From UBA5793 sp040255465 (GTDB lineage: Bacteria > Planctomycetota > Phycisphaerae > Phycisphaerales > UBA5793), in the NCBI GenBank assembly GCA_040255465.1, contig JBDZVA010000004.1, forward strand, positions 321,224-385,223: 64,000 nucleotides of DNA, given 5' to 3'. The notes beneath the pieces are model-generated. The model was not told the DNA's origin, ran no database searches, and worked only from the letters and a program-made list of their open reading frames with translations. This document shows positions 8,844 to 20,027 of the stretch, in pieces. The position numbers and the translations under genes are program-made. Every line of letters starts with the position of its first letter. Position 1 is the stretch's first letter.

Positions 8844-9860
8844 GTGCGTTTCTGGCCGTTTGGCAACAAAAAACCGCGTTCGAAGAAATCGGTTGCCCGA
8901 ACCAAAGCCGCCGAAGCCAAAAAGGACGCCCCGTCCCCCGACCGCTTCGGCTGGCGCGAGGCGGGGCTTTACGTCGGCTCCTTCGCCGCCCTGCTCGCCA
9001 TCGGCGCCGCTGCCTGGGCCTGGTGGGCCTACCAGCCCGTCGAACTGCTCCGCTCCGAAATCGCGTCATCGCAATCGCAGCGCGCCGATCTCGCCGAGAT
9101 CATCTTCGAAGACCCCGTCGTCGGCGTCGAAGGCGTGCGCGAAACACTGCTGGCCAGCGCCTACGCCGCCGCACGGCAGAACCCCTTCGACCGCGACGCA
9201 CTCAAGGCCATACACGAGATGCTCGTCGAAAGTCGCTGGATGGAAGATGCAACCATCCGCGTCACCCGCGATCTGATCACCGCGGAGATCGACGGCCAGA
9301 TCCAGCGCGTCGATCGCATCACCATCCACGGCCAGTTCCGCCAGCCCTTCGCACTCGTCCGCCGCGACGCAACGGATTACGTCGTCGACGGCTCGGGCAC
9401 GCGCCTGCCCGTCTACTACGAAGCGGGCAAGATCGCCGCCCTGCCCGCCATCGTCAACGCCATCGGCCCCGTGCCGCAGGTCGGCGCCATCTGGCGCGGC
9501 GGCGACATCACCGATGGCCTGCTGCTCATCCGCTACCTGCGCACTCAGAATCGCGAATGGTTCAAACAGGTCCGCGCCATCGACGTCCAGAACTGGGACG
9601 GCGGCGATCGCAAACGTGCCCACCTCGCGCTCATCACCGATCGCGGCTACCGCATCGCCTGGGGCCGCGCCGTCGGCCAGGAAGCCGGCATCGAACATCC
9701 CGCCTCCCACAAGGTACAGGCCCTCGACGCCTACTACCTCACGCGCGGAAAAGTCATCGGCAGTCCGCAGGGCACCCTCTACATCAACCAGCCCCTGCTC
9801 ACCCAGGACCGACAGGTCCGCCTGACCAACCCGTCCGAAGAAACCCTGCCCGGCGGATAG
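8844..9860 (+). CDS. FtsQ-like cell division membrane protein
   Basis: A 338-residue protein with a basic cytoplasmic N-terminus (~1-40), one transmembrane helix (~41-63) and a large periplasmic part. That topology and its place right after ddl fit FtsQ/DivIB. Sequence similarity to classical FtsQ is weak: I do not see a clear POTRA signature, but 'IQRVDRITIHGQFRQPF' and the later 'ALVRRDATDYVVDGSGTRLPVYYEA' fit the FtsQ beta-domain pattern. GTG start at 8844 follows GGGGGAGA with good spacing. No ftsA or ftsZ follows, as in FtsZ-less planctomycetes. The assignment is positional plus topology, so a symbol is withheld. Confidence 0.65.
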   Translation: MRFWPFGNKKPRSKKSVARTKAAEAKKDAPSPDRFGWREAGLYVGSFAALLAIGAAAWAWWAYQPVELLRSEIASSQSQRADLAEIIFEDPVVGVEGVRETLLASAYAAARQNPFDRDALKAIHEMLVESRWMEDATIRVTRDLITAEIDGQIQRVDRITIHGQFRQPFALVRRDATDYVVDGSGTRLPVYYEAGKIAALPAIVNAIGPVPQVGAIWRGGDITDGLLLIRYLRTQNREWFKQVRAIDVQNWDGGDRKRAHLALITDRGYRIAWGRAVGQEAGIEHPASHKVQALDAYYLTRGKVIGSPQGTLYINQPLLTQDRQVRLTNPSEETLPGG

Positions 9861-10013
9861 AGCGCAGCGCCAACGTCAAGGCGCCGCCTCGCCGTTCGAT
9901 GCCACCCACGCCACGCCCGGCGCAGGCGCGCTAGTGTGGTGCATGCTCGTTCCTATCTAAGGTACTCCGGCGGGGTATTCGGGTTTCGACACGGGTGATT
10001 GGATCTGGGTCTA

Positions 10014-10340
10014 ATGCGCCGATTCAAACACAACGCAATATGGCATGGCGCCGTCATCCCCGCATTGCTCGCTCTCTACGGAGGTTACTGCGTCGTTGCT
10101 CAGACGGCTTTCCTACCCTCGGACGGATCGTCTGAATCGCTCGACCTGACCGGCCCAAGCGCGATTGCGATGGGAATTGCATGGCTCGGCGCGGCGCTTG
10201 CCCTGCACTCGAAGTGCTTCCGGGGACGCGTCGAACCGATCTGGCGCGTAGCCGAACTCGGCTTCATTGCGGGCCTGCTCATGCTCGCTGGCGGCTGGAT
10301 CGCCGCCATCGCCTGGGCCATCCTCGACGTACTGCACTGA
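10014..10340 (+). CDS. Small membrane protein of unknown function
   Basis: 108 residues with three predicted hydrophobic segments: AVIPALLALYGGYCVVA near the N-terminus, 'SAIAMGIAWLGAALALHS' in the middle and 'LGFIAGLLMLAGGWIAAIAWAIL' at the C-terminus. A basic N-terminus suggests a cytoplasmic start. ATG 10014 is preferred to an upstream TTG at 9999. No family recognised, and there are no co-directional close neighbours. It could be a lineage-specific orphan. Confidence 0.55.
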   Translation: MRRFKHNAIWHGAVIPALLALYGGYCVVAQTAFLPSDGSSESLDLTGPSAIAMGIAWLGAALALHSKCFRGRVEPIWRVAELGFIAGLLMLAGGWIAAIAWAILDVLH

Positions 10341-10370
10341 TCCAATCGCTCTATCACTTTCCAGATATAG

Positions 10371-10388
10371 GTCAGGTCAAGACCTGAC
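10371..10388. repeat. Inverted repeat GTCAGGTC-AA-GACCTGAC
   Basis: A perfect 8-bp inverted repeat with a 2-bp centre, 30 bp after the stop of the small membrane protein. There is no T-tract, so it is not an obvious terminator. A second related one follows at 10453-10471. Confidence 0.6.
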
Positions 10389-10452
10389 AACACCGCGCGT
10401 ACCGCATCCAGGCCGAGCGTCACCCCTTCGCCCCGTCCGAAAGCCCAACCGT

Positions 10453-10471
10453 CAGGTCTCGACCAGACCTG
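10453..10471. repeat. Inverted repeat CAGGTCT-N5-AGACCTG
   Basis: A perfect 7-bp inverted repeat with a 5-bp loop sharing the CAGGTC core with the one 80 bp upstream. Function unknown; possibly an operator pair or part of a mobile repeat. Confidence 0.5.
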
Positions 10472-10481
10472 CGCACTGGCT

Positions 10482-10633
10482 GGGTGCCATGCTTCATCGG
10501 CTCCATAGCCTGAGCCGCGTCGAGGGCTGCGTGAAGCATGCCGAGCGGTCAGCGACTCTCAAACGCTCTGCTCTTTCGATGGTCCACCGCGCCATCGCAT
10601 GCTTCGCCCGAAGCGGCTCGAAGCATGGCACCC
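10482..10633. repeat. 152-bp palindromic element with GGGTGCCA ends (MITE/REP-like)
   Basis: The ends are perfect 13-bp inverted repeats, GGGTGCCATGCTT and AAGCATGGCACCC. The inside carries sub-repeats of GAAGCATG/CATGCTTC. A second element of almost equal size with related ends lies at 57048-57197. It has no coding capacity. The pattern resembles a miniature inverted-repeat element or a large REP-type palindrome mobilised in trans. Confidence 0.55.
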
Positions 10634-10742
10634 TCCTCGGATCCAACTCCAATCCAATTCATCTCTCCGCCTCCTCCGGCGCTTCGCCGCCCTGTCGAAG
10701 ATCCTGAGCAGAGTCGAAGGGAGCGAGGCTCTGCGAGCCGAA

Positions 10743-11303
10743 GGGTTGCGATCTCCCCGAAGGGGCCTGAGCGATGAGTCGAACGGCTGCGGTAAGTTGC
10801 CTTTCCCCCGCATTCCCACCCAAACCCAGCATTTCTTCGTGCCTTCTCTTCGTGTCTTCGTGACTTCGTGGTGAAAGACTTCGCCTCCCGCACCCACGCG
10901 CACCATCCAAACTGCATCCCGTGCGCCGACTTTTTGAAAACGCAAAAAAGTTGAGCAAAACTCCAAATCACCCCCCTCAGAAAAATGAAAAACGACAAAA
11001 ATTCCTGATTCGTCCCGCACAGAAGCGCTCATTTACACGGAAGCGCTCGCAAGCGCGCACCAGCGCTCAAAAATCGCGCACGGAAGCGCTCTGGCGCGCA
11101 TGAAAAGTTCCCAACACGGTGCATCTCCGTGTTGGCACGCATTTTGCGTTGCACATTTTTCGCAATCGCGCCTGGCGCTGCGCCGCACGCGAAAAATCTT
11201 GCTCGCTGTCGCGCGACTCGATCATCGCCAACCCATCTCCTGCAGCGCAATCCGGCCCCGTCGCGCACACCCGCGCACGCCATTCTCTATAGGTAGACAT
11301 GCT
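10743..11303 (+). repeat. 561-bp dispersed repeat, copy A
   Basis: The reverse complement of 60634-61194 aligns with this stretch along its full length. It includes an identical 69-nt block (11118-11186 against 60752-60820), the start GGGxTGCGATCTCCCCGAAG-like end and the terminal AGGTAGACATGCT. AGCGCT occurs at 11024, 11042, 11062 and 11085. A hairpin CCAACACGG/CCGTGTTGG lies at 11111-11135. No convincing conserved reading frame was found, so it is probably a non-autonomous element or non-coding RNA locus. Confidence 0.8.
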
Positions 11304-11344
11304 TTTCAATCGCCCACAACCCGCATCGCCACTGACGACTCAAC

Positions 11345-11397
11345 CAGACCGACGCGCCAGCGAGGACGAACTCCCTTGCGAACTCAAACTCTTCGCT
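11345..11397 (-). repeat. 53-bp dispersed repeat, copy 1
   Basis: The reverse complement matches 22491-22543 at 51 of 53 positions, including a 33-nt identical block containing GTCCTCGCTGGCGCGTCGG. It lies between repeat copy A and the end of the sigma-54 regulator gene. Confidence 0.75.
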
Positions 11398-11442
11398 CGC
11401 CCATCAATCTGGTGCACCCCATCACTCCCTCATGCCATCCCC

Positions 11443-12831
11443 TCACCTCAGCCCATACTCCTTGAGCAACCGATACAGCGTCCGCTCGCCGATGCCGAGC
11501 ATCTTGGCCGTCTGTTCGCGATTGCCGCCGGTGAGTTTGAGCGTCTCGCGGATCGCCCGCTTCTCGAGTTCCGCCAGGTCGATCCCGGCCAGCGACGCCG
11601 AACCGCTCGCGTTGCTCTCCGAAGCGCCCGACACTTCCGCCGGCAGGTGGGCGAGTTCGAGTTCAGCGCCATCCTCGGCAAACACGCACATGAGTTCGAC
11701 GACGCGGTTGAGTTGCCGCACGTTGCCCGGCCAGTCATACGCCATGAGCTTTTGCGCCACTTCATCTTTCACGCCAAGCACGTTGCGGCCGTTGCGTTGG
11801 TTGAGCAGGTTGATCTGGTGTTGTGCGAGAAGCGGGATGTCTTCGCGCCGATCGCGCAGCGGCGGCAACTTGATCTCGACTCCCTTGATGCGGAAGAACA
11901 AATCCTGCCGGAACGTCTCTTCCTTGACCATCGATTCAAGATCGCGATGCGTCGCCGCGATGAAGCGCACGTCGACCGTGCGCGGCTCGTTGGCCCCCAC
12001 GCGAACGACCTCGCCGGACTCAAGCACGCGAAGCAGCTTGCTCTGCATGCCCAGCGGCATGTCGCCGATCTCATCGAGGAAGAGCGTCCCGCCGTTGGCG
12101 TACTCGAAGACGCCTTCGGTGTTCTTCTCGGCTCCGGTGAAGGCGCCCTTGACGTGGCCGAACAGTTCGCTTTCGAGCAGCGACTCGGTGAACGCGGCAC
12201 AATTGACGGGCTTGAAGCGCTGCTTGGCCCGGCGGGAGTTCTGGTGAATCACTCTTGCGACAAGGTCTTTGCCGGTCCCCGTCTCGCCGATGAGCAGCAC
12301 GGGAATGTCGGTGGGCGCGATCTGCTGGAGCGTGCGGACCATCTGCCGAATGGCCGGGCTGACGCCGATGATGCCTTCGAAGGAGTACTCCTCGCCGAGC
12401 TGTTCGCTCAGCGCATCGACCTGGGCCCGCAGCACCGCCGCCTCGGCCGCGCGGTTGACGAGATTGCGAAACACCTCAAGATCGAGGGGCTTTTCAATGA
12501 AGTCGTATGCTCCGCCGCGGATCGCCTCCTTGGCGGTGGGGATGTCGCCATGCGCCGTGACCATGATGGTCTTGGCGCCGGGTTGCCGGGTCTTGGCTTC
12601 GGCGAGAATGGTCATGCCATCGGGCCGGCCGTGCATCATGAGGTCGGTCACGATGACGTCGAAGTGTCCGCCGTCGAGTTCGACGCGTGCCTCATCGAGA
12701 CTGTGGCGGACGGTGCAGATGTGGCCCGGCTTGCGCAGCGCGTCGGCCATGACGTCGGCGTGGTCGGCCTCGTCATCGACGATGAGGACCTGGGCGGTGG
12801 GTGTGGAAGAGTCTTTGGCCATGTCGGGCAT
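11443..12831 (-). CDS. Sigma-54-dependent response regulator (NtrC family)
   Basis: A 462-residue transcription activator of RpoN promoters. A receiver domain (~14-125) has phospho-acceptor Asp63 in VIVTDLMM and Lys114 in FIEKP. The AAA+ domain has Walker A GETGTGKD (~182-189), the sigma-54 contact loop GAFTGA (229-234), and Walker B FLDEIG (~251-256). A C-terminal Fis-type helix-turn-helix follows (NREQTAKMLGIGERTLYRLL). The start at 12831 is chosen because the receiver begins shortly after it; a second ATG lies 9 bp downstream. No histidine kinase is nearby, so it is an orphan regulator here. What it senses and controls cannot be told from the window. Confidence 0.93.
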   Translation of the reverse strand: MPDMAKDSSTPTAQVLIVDDEADHADVMADALRKPGHICTVRHSLDEARVELDGGHFDVIVTDLMMHGRPDGMTILAEAKTRQPGAKTIMVTAHGDIPTAKEAIRGGAYDFIEKPLDLEVFRNLVNRAAEAAVLRAQVDALSEQLGEEYSFEGIIGVSPAIRQMVRTLQQIAPTDIPVLLIGETGTGKDLVARVIHQNSRRAKQRFKPVNCAAFTESLLESELFGHVKGAFTGAEKNTEGVFEYANGGTLFLDEIGDMPLGMQSKLLRVLESGEVVRVGANEPRTVDVRFIAATHRDLESMVKEETFRQDLFFRIKGVEIKLPPLRDRREDIPLLAQHQINLLNQRNGRNVLGVKDEVAQKLMAYDWPGNVRQLNRVVELMCVFAEDGAELELAHLPAEVSGASESNASGSASLAGIDLAELEKRAIRETLKLTGGNREQTAKMLGIGERTLYRLLKEYGLR

Positions 12832-12910
12832 TGTATGGACGGCGCCCCGTCCGCGCCGCGCGTGGCGGATGGGCAGCGGATGAGATGGCAGAGGCGACGT
12901 GGCATGTGAG

Positions 12911-12955
12911 AGGAGAAAAAGAGCATGACCACGCCTGATGAGAGACGTGGTCATG
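12911..12955 (-). terminator. Rho-independent terminator of the RRM gene
   Basis: Read on the minus strand, CATGACCACG, a 12-nt loop and CGTGGTCATG form a perfect 10-bp stem (12924-12955), followed by CTCTTTTTCTCC. It lies 41 bp after the stop of the RNA-binding protein gene. Confidence 0.75.
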
Positions 12956-12995
12956 GATCGAAGTTCGATCAGTTGGTCAGCGAAGCGTCCAAGGC

Positions 12996-13325
12996 TTAGT
13001 AGCCGCGGTTGCCGCCGCGACCGCCGCCGCCGCCGCCACGGCCGTATCCGCCGCCACCGCCGCCGCCACCGGAGCGCTGCTCGCGGGGACGTGCTTCATT
13101 GACGGTGAGAGTGCGGCCGCCGATTTCCTTGCCGTTGAGGGCCGCAATGGCCGCCTTGGCTTCGTTGGCGTCGGGCATTTCGACGAAACCAAAACCGCGT
13201 GAGCGGCCGGTCTCGCGGTCCATTACAGCGTTGGCGCGATCCACCTTGCCATGCTCGCTGAAGAGAGCCTCGAGTTCAGAGTCAGTTGTTTGGAATGAGA
13301 TGTTGCCTACGTAGATATTCGTCAC
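12996..13325 (-). CDS. Glycine-rich RRM RNA-binding protein
   Basis: 109 residues with one RNA recognition motif: RNP2 IYVGNI (4-9) and RNP1 RSRGFGFVEM (~41-50). A Gly-rich tail with scattered Arg and Tyr follows (~87-109). This is the bacterial Rbp family, also common in cyanobacteria and planctomycetes, often linked to cold or RNA chaperone functions. GTG start at 13325. It has its own terminator and a ~200-bp leader region, so it is probably monocistronic. The low-complexity GGC/GGT tail is encoded by repetitive DNA (13005-13080). Confidence 0.92.
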   Translation of the reverse strand: MTNIYVGNISFQTTDSELEALFSEHGKVDRANAVMDRETGRSRGFGFVEMPDANEAKAAIAALNGKEIGGRTLTVNEARPREQRSGGGGGGGGYGRGGGGGGRGGNRGY

Positions 13326-13522
13326 GATGCAGATTTCCAGCCCGAGAAGATTGTCATACTGATGCCGCTGCGGATACCCGGGCTCTCACCTGCTTTGGCG
13401 TTCGGCCCATGAGGGAAGACACCCCCATTCAAGCCGAACTGACGCTGGGCGAGTATAGCCAACATTCCGCCCACAGCAATAGGGGGGTGTTATGGGCCGG
13501 GCCCGCCGCCGTTTGCCCGCTC

Positions 13523-17107
<3,585 letters not shown>

Positions 17108-17142
17108 GGAGCACTCCGGAATGGATGTCGTACGGGCTGCGG

Positions 17143-17160
17143 CCGCCCCCATGGGGGCGG
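17143..17160. promoter_or_regulatory. 18-bp perfect palindrome in the metH leader
   Basis: CCGCCCCCATGGGGGCGG is fully self-complementary and lies 36-53 bp upstream of the metH start. As RNA it would form a strong G/C hairpin; as DNA it could be an operator. Regulation of metH by this site is an inference. Confidence 0.4.
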
Positions 17161-17337
17161 GCTTTCGCTCGCAGGAGGATAGTGGAGCGGAGGGCGATAT
17201 TCAACCGTTCATCCGGATAGAGCGATAAAGCAGCGGCGGCGGAGGCTTCCCCTATAACAGGGGACGCGAATTCATGGCCTGTACGACTGGTCGCCGGGCA
17301 CCTAGGATTCACGATTCACCCTGAAAGGACCCACCCA

Positions 17338-18222
17338 ATGAGGTTTTCCCGTTCGTATTTGATTCTCACCCGTTCCTGCGGCCTGACGGCCGCCTGTGCT
17401 TCAATGCTGCTGGCGCTGCCGGGCACAAGTCTGGCCCAGGACGACGCCGCAGCCCCCACCACTGCCGCGGCCACGACCAAGGTTCCCGAGGCCAAGGATG
17501 TGATCGCCAGCTACGTCAAGGCGCTGGGCGGCGAGAGCGCCATTCGCAGCCACTCGTCGCGCATGATGAAGGGCAAGATGGAAATGCCCGGCATGGGCGG
17601 CGACCCGATGATCGCTCCGATGGTCATCTATTCCGCCGCCCCGAACAAGATGATGGTCGAGATCGAAGTGCCGGATTTCGGCGAAGTGCGCCAGGGGTAT
17701 GACGGCAAGGTCGCCTGGAGCATCGATCCCATGAGCGGCGCCAACATTCTCCCGCCCGAGCAGGTCGAGCAGATGAAAGAGCAGACCGACTTCTACGGCG
17801 AGATCAACTTTGACAAACGATTCAAGACGATGGAGACGATCGACGCTCGTGAGTTCGACGGTCTCAAGTGCTACGCCGTCAAGATGATCGACCAGAAGGA
17901 TGAGGAGTCGACGTACTTCTTCGAGGTCGAGACCGGCCTGCTCCGCGGCACGATGCAGACCACGGAAACGCAGATGGGTCCGATGGACATGACCAACATC
18001 AACAAGGAGTACAAGGAATTCGGCGGCGTCAAGTTCCCCGTCCGCACGGAGATCGAGATGATGGGCATGACGCGTATCATGACCTTCTCTGAAATCGAAC
18101 TCGATGGCGTGAAGGATGAAATCTTCGCACTTCCTGATGAGATCAAGGCCCTCGTCAAGAGTGATCAGCCCGCCGAGGAACTTCCCGTCAAGCTCGAACC
18201 CAAGAAGGACAACGGCGGCTGA
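17338..18222 (+). CDS. Periplasmic LolA-like protein of unknown function
   Basis: 294 residues with a signal peptide (hydrophobic ~15-33, likely cleavage after SLA in TSLAQDDAA) and an Ala/Thr-rich linker. A domain follows with the pattern 'DVIASYVKALGGESAIRSHS', VEIEVPDFGEVRQGYDGKVAW and FGGVKFPVRTEIEMMG. This resembles the outer-membrane lipoprotein-sorting (LolA/LppX) fold widespread in planctomycetes and Acidobacteria. A lipid- or lipoprotein-binding role is plausible but unproven. ATG follows GAAAGGA. The gene ends at a strong bidirectional terminator. Confidence 0.7.
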   Translation: MRFSRSYLILTRSCGLTAACASMLLALPGTSLAQDDAAAPTTAAATTKVPEAKDVIASYVKALGGESAIRSHSSRMMKGKMEMPGMGGDPMIAPMVIYSAAPNKMMVEIEVPDFGEVRQGYDGKVAWSIDPMSGANILPPEQVEQMKEQTDFYGEINFDKRFKTMETIDAREFDGLKCYAVKMIDQKDEESTYFFEVETGLLRGTMQTTETQMGPMDMTNINKEYKEFGGVKFPVRTEIEMMGMTRIMTFSEIELDGVKDEIFALPDEIKALVKSDQPAEELPVKLEPKKDNGG

Positions 18223-18246
18223 GCCGGTTGCTCACCATGCATTCCG

Positions 18247-18281
18247 AACCCCGGCGATTGGATTCGCCGGGGTTTCTTTTT
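18247..18281 (+). terminator. Bidirectional rho-independent terminator
   Basis: AACCCCGGCGA, a 6-nt loop and TCGCCGGGGTT form a perfect 11-bp stem (18247-18257 with 18264-18274) followed by a T-run. It sits between two convergent genes and can serve both. Confidence 0.9.
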
Positions 18282-18297
18282 GCGCGGAGGGTGCGGA

Positions 18298-19917
18298 TCA
18301 GTTCGGGCTGACGGGCGGTCGAGAACCGAACCGATAGGCGGTAGCGGCGCCCATGAACAGGAGAAAGAAGCTCATCCCGGTGACCAGTTCCTGTTTTGTG
18401 GAGACGAGCAGGTCGGTCCAGGTGACGTGCTGCCGCGTGGGGTCGTATCGCTTGTAGTAGGCCCAGCGCGTGTTGGGGACGCTGACGGCCAGCGCGACGA
18501 TGATGGTAAGCGCAGCGCAGAACCAGCCGAGGCGGGCCGAGCCGGCACGAGCCAGGCGCAGTGCGACGGCGCCGATGACAATGCCCACCGGCCAGGCGAA
18601 AGCGTCGTAGCGATTGAGCGTGAGACGGACCGTGCCGTGCCAGAGCAGGCCGAGCAGGACGGCGGCGATCGCTGCTCCAGCCCACGCGCGCCACGGCGGG
18701 TGGTGATTCGAAGTTGTTCCGCCTGGCGCGGGAAGTTCCGCCGGTGTCGGCGCGGGTTGATTGTGGCCGAACGTCTCGGCGATGAACTCCAGCCGCTCGT
18801 CGAGCACCGCCATGGCTCGCTGCCGCGCGCTCGAGTCGGAGGCGGGTCGGTAGTCGCGTACAGAATGCAGGTAGGACGCGGCCTTTTGCTCGACCTCGCG
18901 GGTCCATGACAGGTCCAGAGCTCGATACGCCGCCTGCATTTCACCGATCGGATCGGCCCGCAAATCTTCGTAGCGCATCTCGTGTACCTGGCCCGGGGGG
19001 ATGAGGTGTCGCGATTCAAGATACGCCTGCTCGGTTCGCGCGTATTCGGCGACCACCCGCTCGCGCAACGTCCGATCGTCCGGCGCATCTTCGAGGTGGT
19101 AGATCGAGAGTCGCTTGAGCATCGCCACGTTGGAGTTGACGACATCAACCGGGTCGCGGCTGATGTGAATGAAGCGAGCGCGATCGCGACCCAGCAGGCG
19201 CTGCAACTCGGGGATGCGTGCGGTGTGGCTGGGCGTCTTGAGCAGGAGCGGGCGGCGCCCGGCGAACACGGTGATCTTGCGCAGGAAGGCCCATTGCACA
19301 TAGCGCCATCGTTCGATCTCGCTGGCGGTCAGGCCGTCGAGGAAATGAAAGCGCCGATCGGATTCGTAGCGTGACGGCGCAATCAGCCGGCCGCGCAGAC
19401 TTGAGGCGCAGGCCCAGTTGTGGCAGGCGAAGTCATCTTCGGCGGGCCAGTCGGGACCGAAGGCGACATCATCCTGCGGTCGGCGGCTGGCGAGGAAGGG
19501 AACGAGGAAGAGTCGCAGGAACATCCAACTGGCGACAAAGCCCTGCGGCGCGGTCACCTGGGCCCAGCGCGGGGTGACAAAGCGCGAGTCGCAATTGAGC
19601 AGGTAGTGCAGATGCGTTGTTCCGGTGCGGAAGTAGCCGAGGATGACCAGCGCGCCCGGCGCGTGATCAAGGGCGCCGCCGGTGGTCTGGCAGGTCATGG
19701 TCAGCCACGGCCCGAGCACAAGGCGCTCGGGCAGCGTGATGGCGGTGCCAAGGAGCGAAGTGCCCAATCCTGCGGCGAGGCGCGGCCAGTAGCGCGGTTT
19801 GACGGTCAGTGGCGGGGAGAGCAGCAGCCGCGCCCATGCGTCCAGCGGAGCGAGGGCCATGAAGTGCGGATAGGGAAAGGCGATCGGCGACGGGCGTGGG
19901 TCTGAAGCGTCGTTCAT
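18298..19917 (-). CDS. Sulfotransferase with C-terminal membrane region
   Basis: A 539-residue protein. Residues ~1-390 form a PAPS-dependent sulfotransferase: the 5'-phosphosulfate loop is GYFRTGTTHLHYLL, the 3'-phosphate motif is 'RFIHISRDPVDVVNSNVAML', and PLLLKTPSHTARI lies between. The last ~130 residues hold four predicted transmembrane segments (from WAGAAIAAVLLGLLWHG to MSFFLLFMGAATAYRFG), so catalysis would be tethered to the membrane. ATG 19917 is chosen since the upstream frame overlaps the divergent gene's promoter region. It is transcribed divergently from an ArnT-like transferase. Sulfation of a lipid or surface glycan is a reasonable guess; the acceptor is unknown. Confidence 0.85.
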   Translation of the reverse strand: MNDASDPRPSPIAFPYPHFMALAPLDAWARLLLSPPLTVKPRYWPRLAAGLGTSLLGTAITLPERLVLGPWLTMTCQTTGGALDHAPGALVILGYFRTGTTHLHYLLNCDSRFVTPRWAQVTAPQGFVASWMFLRLFLVPFLASRRPQDDVAFGPDWPAEDDFACHNWACASSLRGRLIAPSRYESDRRFHFLDGLTASEIERWRYVQWAFLRKITVFAGRRPLLLKTPSHTARIPELQRLLGRDRARFIHISRDPVDVVNSNVAMLKRLSIYHLEDAPDDRTLRERVVAEYARTEQAYLESRHLIPPGQVHEMRYEDLRADPIGEMQAAYRALDLSWTREVEQKAASYLHSVRDYRPASDSSARQRAMAVLDERLEFIAETFGHNQPAPTPAELPAPGGTTSNHHPPWRAWAGAAIAAVLLGLLWHGTVRLTLNRYDAFAWPVGIVIGAVALRLARAGSARLGWFCAALTIIVALAVSVPNTRWAYYKRYDPTRQHVTWTDLLVSTKQELVTGMSFFLLFMGAATAYRFGSRPPVSPN

Positions 19918-20027
19918 GTGAACGGGGAAAGATAGTCGGTGTTTTGCGTCGTGGTCTGCGGCAAGCCGACGAACCGGCACGGGCATGCGACTCAAACGAC
20001 GCATTTGGCGCGTACACTCGCACCGCG

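Larger units (their letters stand above)
10341..11442. other. 1.1-kb repeat-rich intergenic region
   Basis: There is no convincing gene between the small membrane protein and the sigma-54 regulator. The region contains, in order, two CAGGTC inverted repeats, a 152-bp element with 13-bp terminal inverted repeats, a fragment of the widespread 'cgaagatcctgagcagag' type, a 561-bp repeat also found inverted at 60634-61194, and a 53-bp repeat also found at 22491-22543. It therefore looks like an accumulation site for non-autonomous repeats. Confidence 0.7.

Noticed and set aside
9965..10010. Sequence resembling the 5' end of tmRNA (GGGTTTCGAC)
   Set aside because: No matching TPsiC arm, CCA end or tag-peptide frame was found in the next 400 bp, and a membrane-protein gene starts at 10014.
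11100..11465. 121-codon frame in repeat copy A and a similar 65-codon frame in copy B
   Set aside because: The two diverge after about 30 residues and lack a ribosome site. Conservation is as strong at the DNA level outside the frame, so DNA or RNA constraint explains it better.
11299..12909. 536-codon frame opposite the sigma-54 regulator
   Set aside because: The minus strand encodes a complete NtrC-type protein with all motifs; the + frame has none.
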